Origin: Zestomicrobium sp964482405
GTDB lineage: Archaea > Thermoproteota > Thermoprotei_A > Sulfolobales > NBVN01
DNA length: 11,972 bases
Reading direction: 5' to 3'
NCBI GenBank assembly: GCA_964482405.1
Contig: CAYZXH010000045.1
Location: 1 to 11,972 of the forward strand
Within the stretch, counting starts at the first letter, position 1; the number at the start of each line of letters is the position of its first letter. The translations under genes and the position numbers were made by a program. Shown here piece by piece: positions 5,873 through 11,972 of the stretch. The notes under the pieces were generated by a model. It searched no databases, had not been told where the DNA came from, and saw only the letters and a program-made list of their open reading frames with translations.

Positions 5873-7098
5873 ACTCCGTTTACGTAGTTATTTGGAAGGA
5901 ACTTAAGGACATGCTACGAGATATACGTACTCTAGCGGCGATAGCTTTCTTACCGCTCTTAATACTGCCTTTAATGAGCTTAACTTCTATCTACGCTCAA
6001 GGACTTCAGCCAGGGTACGTAGCGCTCATAAATCATGACAGAACCTCAGGTAGTGTGGGAGGGGTTAACATATCGTCTGAAGATATCGTGAGAGAAATTA
6101 GTGAGGCTCTAGAGAAAAACGGTCTTCACGTGATTTACGGGGTATCCGCTAACGTGGATGCTACGATCATAATCAAGGAGGGGTTCGTGAAGAACCTAAC
6201 CTCACTAACTGAGAGAGCTAGGTTAGAAATCATTAAGACTCTAAGGTCTAGTAAGGCAGACCAGGTAGAGAATATAGTGCTGAGCTTAGTCAATAATTTA
6301 AACTTTAGGTTAGCCTCACTTAAGGTAATCGAGTTAAGTAATGCCGCTGGATTGAACGTCTCCGTAGACTCTGTCTTAAGACCTGTTGAAGCTCAAGTAA
6401 GTGTTGTAGGGGTTGGCGGCGCCCCAGTTAGCTATGAGGAAGCGCTTAAGGTCTACATATCTAGGTTCCTCTCCTTCAGCTTAATATTCGTCACCACCCC
6501 CTCAACAGCGTACATAACGGATTCCGTCATAGGGGAGAAGGAGAGGAAGACTTTAGAAGCTTTGTTAAGTACCCCAGTACCTAGGTATGCTTTAATAATA
6601 GGTAAGGTTGTCTCCACTTCTTTGATAGGGTTGTTAACAGGTTTCACCAACGCCTTAGGACTTCTCCTATTCGCTTACGTGCCCTCACTAATTTACGGAA
6701 TTAATTTGTTTTACTTGATACCGGGGAGCGTTATGTTAGCTCACTTCATAGCCATATACTTTTCCGTCTTAAGCTCTCTAGCTCTAGTAACGCCCGCGGT
6801 AATCAGGTCGGGAAGTTATAGAGCTGCGCAAGCTTCCTCAATGATAATAATTAGCGTCGCTACTATAGTGTTCTTCATATCTCTATATGTCGATATAGAA
6901 CAGTTAAGTAGTGTCTTCAAGTGGTTGCTCTACTTAATACCGTATACTCATGCATCACTCTTCATAAAGTTCGTCGCGCTTGATATGTTGCGTGAAGCGC
7001 TAACACACTTAACGATATTATTACTGGTTATAGCAGGCTTAATGTACGTCTCAATAAAGCTCTTCAACGAGGAACGCATAATTTACGGGAAAACATAG
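5869..7098 (+). CDS. ABC-2 type permease with a large extracytoplasmic domain (NatB-like)
   Basis: Membrane subunit of the exporter driven by the preceding ATPase. The 409-residue protein starts with an amphipathic WKELKDMLRDIRT segment (9-21), common before the first helix of ABC-2 permeases, then a membrane helix at about 22-43. A soluble domain of roughly 150 residues (45-197) follows, predicted outside the membrane, and then about five or six helices (about 198-217, 246-271, 281-305, 323-341, 350-368, 379-397). After the second helix comes the ABC-2 hallmark IGEKERKTLEALLSTPVPR (221-239), with the EKE cluster at 223-225, which contacts the ATPase in this family. The layout matches the NatB/ABC-2 group with an inserted outer domain. 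GTG start overlaps the ATPase stop by 4 nt (translational coupling). Substrate cannot be read from sequence. Confidence 0.9.
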   Translation: MNSVYVVIWKELKDMLRDIRTLAAIAFLPLLILPLMSLTSIYAQGLQPGYVALINHDRTSGSVGGVNISSEDIVREISEALEKNGLHVIYGVSANVDATIIIKEGFVKNLTSLTERARLEIIKTLRSSKADQVENIVLSLVNNLNFRLASLKVIELSNAAGLNVSVDSVLRPVEAQVSVVGVGGAPVSYEEALKVYISRFLSFSLIFVTTPSTAYITDSVIGEKERKTLEALLSTPVPRYALIIGKVVSTSLIGLLTGFTNALGLLLFAYVPSLIYGINLFYLIPGSVMLAHFIAIYFSVLSSLALVTPAVIRSGSYRAAQASSMIIISVATIVFFISLYVDIEQLSSVFKWLLYLIPYTHASLFIKFVALDMLREALTHLTILLLVIAGLMYVSIKLFNEERIIYGKT

Positions 7099-7120
7099 GA
7101 CGCGTGATCGTCGGGTTTTA

Positions 7121-7136
7121 TGTTGCTCGCACAACA
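7121..7136. repeat. Short inverted repeat after the permease gene
   Basis: TGTTG (7121-7125) and CAACA (7132-7136) are complementary around a 6-nt loop, 22 nt after the permease stop and just after GGGTTTTA (7113-7120). This could form a small hairpin at the transcript end. Five base pairs is short, so it may be chance. Confidence 0.25.
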
Positions 7137-7163
7137 CGTGGCATCATGTAAGTATCTGAGGAA

Positions 7164-7179
7164 ACACTCTCTAGAGTGT
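7164..7179. promoter_or_regulatory. 16-nt palindrome upstream of aglB (candidate operator 1)
   Basis: ACACTCTCTAGAGTGT has two 7-nt perfectly complementary arms around a 2-nt centre. It ends about 12 nt before the TATA-like TTTATTATA (7191-7199), where a regulator or the BRE region would be. It is separated by only two bases from a second 16-nt palindrome. An operator role is inferred. Confidence 0.45.
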
Positions 7180-7181
7180 GT

Positions 7182-7197
7182 TAATAAACATTTATTA
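7182..7197 (+). promoter_or_regulatory. 16-nt AT palindrome overlapping the aglB TATA box (candidate operator 2)
   Basis: TAATAAACATTTATTA again has 7-nt complementary arms and a 2-nt centre. Its right arm overlaps the best TATA-like element, TTTATTATA (7191-7199), which would set a transcript start near 7215-7222 just before the aglB ribosome-binding site. The centre lies 18 nt from that of the preceding palindrome. AT-rich palindromes arise easily at TATA boxes, so this may be only the core promoter. Confidence 0.45.
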
Positions 7198-7220
7198 TAG
7201 CTTAGTTAATTAGTCTTAGC

Positions 7221-7227
7221 AGGTGAT
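7221..7227 (+). promoter_or_regulatory. Ribosome-binding site of aglB
   Basis: AGGTGAT matches the complement of the archaeal 16S rRNA 3' tail and ends 3 nt before the ATG at 7231, fixing this start. A leadered message is implied, unlike the probably leaderless coaBC and ABC ATPase genes. Confidence 0.6.
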
Positions 7228-7230
7228 TAG

Positions 7231-9393
7231 ATGAGGGTGGGTCTAGGCTTTAAGAGCTTAAGGAGAGAACACATCATTACGTTGGCTTCGCTAATAGTTT
7301 TACTAGCTTCCGCGGTAGTCGGCTCATACCTCAGGCTCTACCCAGTCTTCAACGCTCTTGAGGCGGGTTACGGACCTATGTTGAATGAGTTAGATCCTTA
7401 CTCCGAGTACTGGACTGCTGAGAAGCTCCTGGAGAAGGGTTTATCATACTTCTTCAGCTTGGACAGGTATAATGAGGAAACACATATTTTCTGGTATCCT
7501 TGGGGGAGAAACTTCGTTAAGTCTTCCCTACCTCTCACACCGATGTTTTCCGTTGTTACTTACTACGTAGCGCATTTGTTCAGTCCTGGGTTAACCTTAT
7601 ATGAGTGGATGGTGTACGTGCCTGTAATCTTCTTCATACTCTCCCTAATAGGTATCTACCTAACTACTAGAGAGTTATGGGGTGATATCCCCGCAGCGGT
7701 TTCGTCTGTGGTGGCCGCGATAATCTTTAATAGTAGACAGTTAGCAGGGTTTACAGTTAAATACTCTGCTGGACTAGGTTTTATTTTCCTAGCTACATAC
7801 TTCCACGTAAGGACTTGGAAGAGGAGAAGCTACGTAGACGCTTTACTGTGCGGTGTTTTCACAGCCTTAACTGCTGCCGGCTGGGCGGGCTTTAACCTAC
7901 TCCTAGCAGCTATTTTCCTACAGATAGTTCTACAACCCTTGATAACCAAGGTCACTAAGGAAGACTTAATACTATGGGGTTTCGAGACACTGCCTCTTGC
8001 GTTAGCCATAGCTATACTGCCTTTCTACGGACCCCTATACCTAATCATAAGTGTCGGCATACTGATACCGTTAGGGTTTGCCGTAATAGGTGTCGCGCTA
8101 TTCTTAGAGTACGTGTCCACGCGGAGAGTGGTCAAGCTAAAGTACCCGCTTCTAACTAAATGGCGCGTGATTTACTTCCTCCTAATAGTCTTGATAGGTG
8201 TGGGAGGGCTTCTAGGACTCACTACCGGTGTCCTCCACTTAAAGGGTAAGGGCTTGGCAGCGATGGGTTTGGGTGAGCTAACGCACGTGTTAGTCGGTAC
8301 TGTTCAGGAGTATGCGTCGGCCAGCGCGCAGAACTTCATATGGAGTAGTGGAGCTCCGTTTATCATATCACTCCTAATGCTTGTATACTTCGCTTACAGA
8401 GCTTTCATCAAGAGAAGCGTGCTAGATTTATTCACAGGGATAATGGTGTTGCTAGCAACGTACGCCACGGCTAACGTATCATACTTCTTCCCATACCTGA
8501 ACTGCGTGATATCGATATCTCAAGGTAGCTTCATCGCCCTGCTCGTCCCGTACCTCTCTAGGAAGAAAGACTTGGTGCTTGCTCTGTTAAGTGCTTCCTT
8601 AATGATCGCTTACCTATTCACCACTCTACTTCAGGGAGTGACTGTTTGGGCACCTGCTTACAGAGCTCAGACACCCATGATCCTAGACTCAGGTCTCGGC
8701 GTCGGGAAGAACGTGCCCGCATGGCTGGATACTCTAGAGTGGATTAGGAATAACACGCCTAGAGACTCCGTGATTATTTCGTGGTGGGATTACGGGTATT
8801 GGTTAAGCGTCTTAGGGGAGAGAGCTACGGTAGCTGACGGCGCAACACTCAACGCAACACAGATAGAGTTGCTCGCTAAGGCTTTAACAGGTACTGAGGA
8901 AGAAGCTTACGAGATATTCACTAAGTATTTCCGCGTACCGCCTGACAAGACCTACGTCGTGTTATACGACGTTGTCTTATTCTCAGAGCAACTCAGCTCA
9001 ACCTACGTAGGCCCCCTAGCTTTTCAGGGAGGGACGTTCATCGGTGCTGATATGGCTAAAGGGATCTCAGCTATCTACAAGATAGCCGGCAGGAAGCCCC
9101 CGACCACCACGGTCACCATAGGTCAGTACAATTACGTCATGCCTAACTGGACTAACCCAACACTAACTAGCGCGACCTTATACAAGCTATTCCTTCACTC
9201 AGTCCACGAAGTATTCGGGGCTTCAGGCTACCCCGTAAGATTCCTTTACGGCGCACTCCAATACCCGCAGTACGCTCCGCGATTAGAGAAGCCCGCGCTC
9301 ACGGTATTCAAGCCCGCGCACATAGCTGTGAGTCAACTCTACGAGGGCAGTAGCGTATACGTGGTGGTAGCTGTTTATAAGATGGGTGACTGA
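7231..9393 (+). CDS. aglB: Dolichyl-phosphooligosaccharide--protein glycotransferase (oligosaccharyltransferase, STT3/AglB)
   Basis: Integral membrane enzyme that moves an oligosaccharide from a polyprenyl-phosphate carrier onto asparagine of secreted proteins (N-glycosylation), with its active site outside the cytoplasmic membrane. The 720-residue protein has a first helix at about 15-35 and then the acidic metal motif NELDPYSEYW (52-61; D55 the likely ligand). Many hydrophobic helices follow up to about residue 475. The external-loop TIxE-type motif appears as TVQEY with E360. The sequon-recognition WWDYG motif is at 518-522, followed by GERATVADGATLN. A C-terminal globular domain of about 200 residues ends the protein and is short, as in small AglB types. 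The region that usually holds a second DxD/DNE motif reads AGFTVKYSAG (172-181) with no acidic residue. ATG is supported by AGGTGAT. The amidohydrolase begins 5 nt downstream and may be co-transcribed. Confidence 0.95.
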   Translation: MRVGLGFKSLRREHIITLASLIVLLASAVVGSYLRLYPVFNALEAGYGPMLNELDPYSEYWTAEKLLEKGLSYFFSLDRYNEETHIFWYPWGRNFVKSSLPLTPMFSVVTYYVAHLFSPGLTLYEWMVYVPVIFFILSLIGIYLTTRELWGDIPAAVSSVVAAIIFNSRQLAGFTVKYSAGLGFIFLATYFHVRTWKRRSYVDALLCGVFTALTAAGWAGFNLLLAAIFLQIVLQPLITKVTKEDLILWGFETLPLALAIAILPFYGPLYLIISVGILIPLGFAVIGVALFLEYVSTRRVVKLKYPLLTKWRVIYFLLIVLIGVGGLLGLTTGVLHLKGKGLAAMGLGELTHVLVGTVQEYASASAQNFIWSSGAPFIISLLMLVYFAYRAFIKRSVLDLFTGIMVLLATYATANVSYFFPYLNCVISISQGSFIALLVPYLSRKKDLVLALLSASLMIAYLFTTLLQGVTVWAPAYRAQTPMILDSGLGVGKNVPAWLDTLEWIRNNTPRDSVIISWWDYGYWLSVLGERATVADGATLNATQIELLAKALTGTEEEAYEIFTKYFRVPPDKTYVVLYDVVLFSEQLSSTYVGPLAFQGGTFIGADMAKGISAIYKIAGRKPPTTTVTIGQYNYVMPNWTNPTLTSATLYKLFLHSVHEVFGASGYPVRFLYGALQYPQYAPRLEKPALTVFKPAHIAVSQLYEGSSVYVVVAVYKMGD

Positions 9394-9398
9394 AGCGC

Positions 9399-10637
9399 TT
9401 GAACGAGGTCTGCGGAGATTACGTGGTGATAAATCCTCACGTATGGCTTTCTCAAGCCTGCGTGCGCTTCAGTAATAGGATTGAGGAGATATATAGGGTC
9501 TCAGAAGGTTCTGTGAAAGCGGGTAAGGTGAGGATAGTAACGCATGGGTTAGCTACCACACACATTCACTTAGGTCTTTACCCGATAAGGAACACGGTAG
9601 TCTCGGGTTTAAGCTTGGATGACTGGGTTAGGAGGTTTGCGTGGGGTTGGGAGAGGTTCTTAAGAGAACATCCGGAAGTTAGTTACTACGCGTCCCTACT
9701 AGCTATAAGAGAGCTCCTCTCCTCAGGAGTCACCGCTTTAGCGGACATGCATCTTAATGAGGGGATGGTTTATAAGGCGGTCTTAGAGAGTGGTGTTAAA
9801 GCTGACTTAAGCATTCCTATAATGAATCACGGGGTTTTCGAGAATTATGAGGAAGCTCTGGAGGAAAACCTGGGTTTACTCAAGATAGTTGATGACCCTA
9901 AGGTTAAGGTTAGGTTGGGGCCGTGTACTCCCAGATTACTTGACCCAAAAGCTTTCAAGGAAGTAGTTGAGTTGGCTAGGGAGCGTGGACTAGGGGTTCA
10001 CACACATATAGCGGAGGTTTTCGAGGATCTAGTATGGCTTAAGAATAAGTACTCAATGAGTCTCAGAGACTTCATTAAATTCGTTGGTTTAGATAAAGTA
10101 AACGCTATAGTAGCTCACGCGGTGTGGGCTGAGGAGATAGCTGACGTACTATCAGCTAGTAATTTCGTGATATCACATCCGCCGAGATCAAACATCCTCT
10201 TAGGTGATGGGAGAGCGCCGATAAGGAATTACTTGAGTAGGTTATCAAACGTAACTATAGGGATTGACGTAGCCCCGACTTACGACATAAGAGAGGATCT
10301 AAGAGCTTACACACTCCTCCACTATGAAGGAGAGGGGGTTCCCGACTTACGAGAAGCTTTCTCACTCGCGACTACGACCGCTTATAGGGGGTTAGGCTTC
10401 GGTAAAGGCGAGTTAATTGAGGGGGAGGACGCAGACTTGGTTGTGTGGTCTGTTGAGGACCCTGTTGCTGGGGATCCAGTAGCTTCCGTAAGCTGGGGCG
10501 ACTCTGTAGTTGAGGAAGTGTATGTTTCGGGTTCCTTGATATTTAAGGGCGGGGAACTCACTCACGCGCGGAAATCTGTGGAGGAAGCATACTATGTTTT
10601 GAAGGAGTATCTTAATGAGTTCTTTAAATTCGGGTGA
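9399..10637 (+). CDS. Metal-dependent amidohydrolase, ATZ/TRZ deaminase-like (COG0402 group)
   Basis: Probably a cytoplasmic metal-dependent hydrolase or deaminase of the amidohydrolase superfamily; nucleoside or base deamination (as in MtaD or SsnA-like proteins) is plausible, but the substrate cannot be read. The 412 residues form a TIM barrel with metal ligands in the expected order: H55 and H57 in TTHIHLG, H203 with E206 in VHTHIAEV, H240 in VAHAVWAEE and D290 in IGIDVAPTYD. A C-terminal strand domain reads GEDADLVVWS, as in the family. Unusual: the residues before the HxH read VTHGLATTHIH, where the family normally has a PG(F/L)xNxHxH pattern, so the conserved proline is lost. The TTG start at 9399 is supported by GGTGA (9385-9389) 9 nt upstream inside aglB; GTG 9422 is less likely. 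The last 14 nt overlap the convergent membrane-protein gene. Confidence 0.85.
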   Translation: MNEVCGDYVVINPHVWLSQACVRFSNRIEEIYRVSEGSVKAGKVRIVTHGLATTHIHLGLYPIRNTVVSGLSLDDWVRRFAWGWERFLREHPEVSYYASLLAIRELLSSGVTALADMHLNEGMVYKAVLESGVKADLSIPIMNHGVFENYEEALEENLGLLKIVDDPKVKVRLGPCTPRLLDPKAFKEVVELARERGLGVHTHIAEVFEDLVWLKNKYSMSLRDFIKFVGLDKVNAIVAHAVWAEEIADVLSASNFVISHPPRSNILLGDGRAPIRNYLSRLSNVTIGIDVAPTYDIREDLRAYTLLHYEGEGVPDLREAFSLATTTAYRGLGFGKGELIEGEDADLVVWSVEDPVAGDPVASVSWGDSVVEEVYVSGSLIFKGGELTHARKSVEEAYYVLKEYLNEFFKFG

Positions 10638-11310
10638 ACAGCTTTTTAAGACTTCCCGCGATTTTCTTGTTTATGAGACCTAACTCTAGCATGAGATACC
10701 TCACAGACGCTTTAAGACCTCCTTCCATGTGAGCCTCAACTATCTTAGACCAGTCAATACTTATGATGTAGTATGAGAAAATTATTGAGGCTATTACGAA
10801 GACAGGTATTACCTGATAACCTAGTTCCTCGCTTAAGGATGTTAAGAGACTCCCGTAAAATACCGCGACACTCTTTAAGAAAAGCTTCCCTAGAAAGACT
10901 GAGAAGAAGTAGATTATTAAGGAAAAACCGGTTAGTCCCAAAGGTAGGTAGAGGACGTCGTCAGGTAGCGGTAATGCCGCGAAAACGAATATCGCTAGAG
11001 CAAGGGATTTCTTAGCGATCTTATTAAAGAGTTCTAGATTCTCCCTACTCCTCTGACTTAATAGTTTAGAAAACCCTTTCCCGATAAAATATATTAAAAC
11101 CTTACCTAAGGTAGCGCCTAAAGCTGAGGAAATTATTAATAAGATCCTGTCCTGCAGGGTCACGTACTTGAAGGTAAGCCCTATTATCACTAGTAGGTAG
11201 GGGAGTGATACGAAGGGGATGGAATTACATAATAAGCTGATTATGAAGGGGCCTAGGAAAGAGTTTTCAAGAGGTTTCAGGAGCTCGAGGATATCACTCA
11301 AAGCTACCAC
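10624..11310 (-). CDS. VTT/DedA-like (SNARE-associated) membrane protein
   Basis: Small polytopic membrane protein of the VTT/DedA family, whose members are linked to lipid scrambling or flipping and envelope homeostasis; the specific role here is unknown. The 228-residue form has hydrophobic segments at about 18-48, 55-78, 101-115, 122-150 and 165-186. It shows the family's LGATLGKVLIYFIGKG (64-79) and the re-entrant block AALPLPDDVLYLPLGLTGFS (111-130) ending in FLGK (139-142). The C-terminal tail is basic and amphipathic (KKIAGSLKKLF). The start was placed at the GTG at 11310 because GGAGGT lies 6 nt upstream (11317-11322); an upstream in-frame GTG at 11337 would put that ribosome-binding site inside the coding region. 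It overlaps the amidohydrolase tail-to-tail and is divergent from the ZPR1 gene. Confidence 0.8.
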   Translation of the reverse strand: MVALSDILELLKPLENSFLGPFIISLLCNSIPFVSLPYLLVIIGLTFKYVTLQDRILLIISSALGATLGKVLIYFIGKGFSKLLSQRSRENLELFNKIAKKSLALAIFVFAALPLPDDVLYLPLGLTGFSLIIYFFSVFLGKLFLKSVAVFYGSLLTSLSEELGYQVIPVFVIASIIFSYYIISIDWSKIVEAHMEGGLKASVRYLMLELGLINKKIAGSLKKLFTRI

Positions 11311-11381
11311 AGCACTACCTCCTATATAGTAAATCACGTCTTAATAAACACTTCAGACAATTATGTTTTAGTGTGTATGTG
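11311..11381. promoter_or_regulatory. Divergent promoter region of the VTT protein and ZPR1 genes
   Basis: The 71-nt region contains TTAATAAACA (11341-11350), TATA-like on both strands, and AATTATGTTTTA (11359-11370). The first box lies about 27 nt before 11373 on the plus strand and about 25 nt before the minus-strand GGAGGT, so both genes could share it. The minus-strand gene has a clear ribosome-binding site; the plus-strand gene has none and looks leaderless. Confidence 0.4.
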
Positions 11382-11882
11382 ATGGAGCCGCAGAAGATCT
11401 TCAGCTCGGTAAGTAGGTGTCCGGTGTGTGGTAGTGATGGGCTGGAGGTAAGCACCTACACCTATGAGGTACCCTACTTCGGTAAAATACTGATTGAGGT
11501 ATGGAGGTGTGGTGTGTGCGGCTACAGAAAATCAGATGTGGGAACACTTGAACATGGGGGTGAGGTGAGGATAGTCTTCCCGGTAAGGGAGCGGAAGGAC
11601 CTAAACGCGCTGGTCATAAAGTCTTCTACAGCAAGTATAGAAATACCTGAATTAGGGGTTGAGGTATTCCCAGGCCCTGCAGCACAAGGCTACATAACCA
11701 CCGTCGAGGGACTCCTAGAAAGGATATTAGAGAACACACCGGCTGAGTGCTTCGACGAAAACAACGAGTGTAACAATTTCGTGAAGAAGGTCAGGAAAGC
11801 GATGAATAACGAGATAAACTTCACCGTAATACTCACTGACCCCTACGGAAAAAGCTCTATAAAGCCCCTAAACGACCACTAG
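11382..11882 (+). CDS. ZPR1-family zinc-finger protein (archaeal single-module type)
   Basis: Archaeal homologue of eukaryotic ZPR1, which binds or assists translation elongation factor 1A; the archaeal role is not firmly established. The 166-residue protein is one ZPR1 module, whereas the eukaryotic protein has two. The zinc site is C13PVC16 and C43GVC46. Between and after them are the family blocks YTYEVPYFGKILIEVWRC (26-43), CGYRKSDV (46-53), SSTASIEIPELGVEVFPG (81-98), GYITTVEGLLERI (103-115) and FTVILTDPYGKSSI (147-160). The only ATG in the region (11382) was taken as the start; in-frame GTGs at 11373 and 11379 would add three codons or one. No ribosome-binding site is visible, so the transcript is probably leaderless. 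Confidence 0.9.
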   Translation: MEPQKIFSSVSRCPVCGSDGLEVSTYTYEVPYFGKILIEVWRCGVCGYRKSDVGTLEHGGEVRIVFPVRERKDLNALVIKSSTASIEIPELGVEVFPGPAAQGYITTVEGLLERILENTPAECFDENNECNNFVKKVRKAMNNEINFTVILTDPYGKSSIKPLNDH

Positions 11883-11922
11883 TTCTCAAGCTCGATAAGA
11901 GATATTTGCAGAGCTTGTTATT

Positions 11923-11972
11923 GTGTTGAGGAATCCAAGATTAATGTCTGTTCCTAGGGAATACTCGCTAAT
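11923..11972 (+). CDS. Possible start of a gene running off the right edge
   Basis: From GTG 11923 an open frame continues to the end of the window (16 codons; MLRNPRLMSVPREYSL), with an in-frame ATG at 11944. GATATTT (11901-11907) lies about 20 nt upstream and could be a TATA element for a leaderless message. Too little is present to name a family, and a run of 16 codons can be open by chance. Confidence 0.35.
   Translation, partial: MLRNPRLMSVPREYSL

Noticed and set aside
2045..6340. Repeated TTAAGTAATG strings (near 2049, 2984, 4510 and 6333)
   Set aside because: Mostly reflect preferred codons for Leu-Ser-Asn inside genes; TTAAG is common throughout the window and spacing is irregular.
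5042..7098. ABC exporter as a pantothenate or CoA-precursor transporter
   Set aside because: Subunit types are those of ABC-2 exporters, with no substrate-binding protein or importer features; proximity to panE alone is weak evidence.
7099..7230. Small gene or RNA in the 132-nt gap before aglB
   Set aside because: No open frame of useful length with a start signal; palindromes and a TATA/ribosome-binding site explain most of it.
7974..8159. Small plus-strand open frame inside aglB
   Set aside because: Entirely within a well-conserved membrane gene in another frame, with Arg/Cys/His-rich composition.
1..11972. tRNA/rRNA genes, CRISPR array, insertion sequences, att sites, replication origin
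   Set aside because: Gaps between genes are at most about 130 nt and hold no cloverleaf, regularly spaced repeats, transposase frames or terminal repeats that I could find.

Overview
The window looks like the chromosome of a hyperthermophilic archaeon, most likely a crenarchaeon (Thermoproteota; Desulfurococcales-like is a guess). It carries the archaea-specific pantoate kinase / phosphopantothenate synthetase route to CoA, an AglB/STT3 oligosaccharyltransferase and a single-module ZPR1 zinc protein. Other signs are frequent GTG/TTG starts, GGTGA/GAGGTG ribosome-binding sites, AT-rich TATA-like boxes before genes, short gaps and AGA/AGG-rich arginine use. I see no rRNA, tRNA, CRISPR array, transposon or phage gene.

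Left half (about 1-5041): the tail of an unidentified gene is followed by five CoA genes. On the plus strand are coaBC, pantoate kinase (overlapping coaBC by 11 nt) and phosphopantothenate synthetase. On the minus strand, facing them, are panE then panB. In pathway order: PanB makes ketopantoate, PanE reduces it to pantoate, PoK phosphorylates it, PPS condenses phosphopantoate with beta-alanine, and CoaBC adds cysteine and decarboxylates to 4'-phosphopantetheine. Only the beta-alanine source and the last two steps (PPAT and dephospho-CoA kinase) are absent here.

Middle (5042-9393): a divergent promoter region separates panE from a two-gene ABC-2 exporter (ATPase and permease, 4-nt overlap). 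A 132-bp gap follows, holding two back-to-back 16-nt palindromes at the TATA position, and then the AglB oligosaccharyltransferase.

Right part (9399-11972): a metal-dependent amidohydrolase lies 5 nt behind aglB and overlaps tail-to-tail with a minus-strand VTT/DedA-like membrane protein. That gene is divergent from a ZPR1 zinc-finger gene. A possible gene start runs off the right edge.

No clear new multi-gene system is visible; most genes are housekeeping. The points most worth a second look are the CoaBC protein without the bacterial active-site cysteine loop, the AglB protein without an obvious second acidic metal motif, the tandem palindromes in front of aglB, and the amidohydrolase with an atypical metal-motif context.
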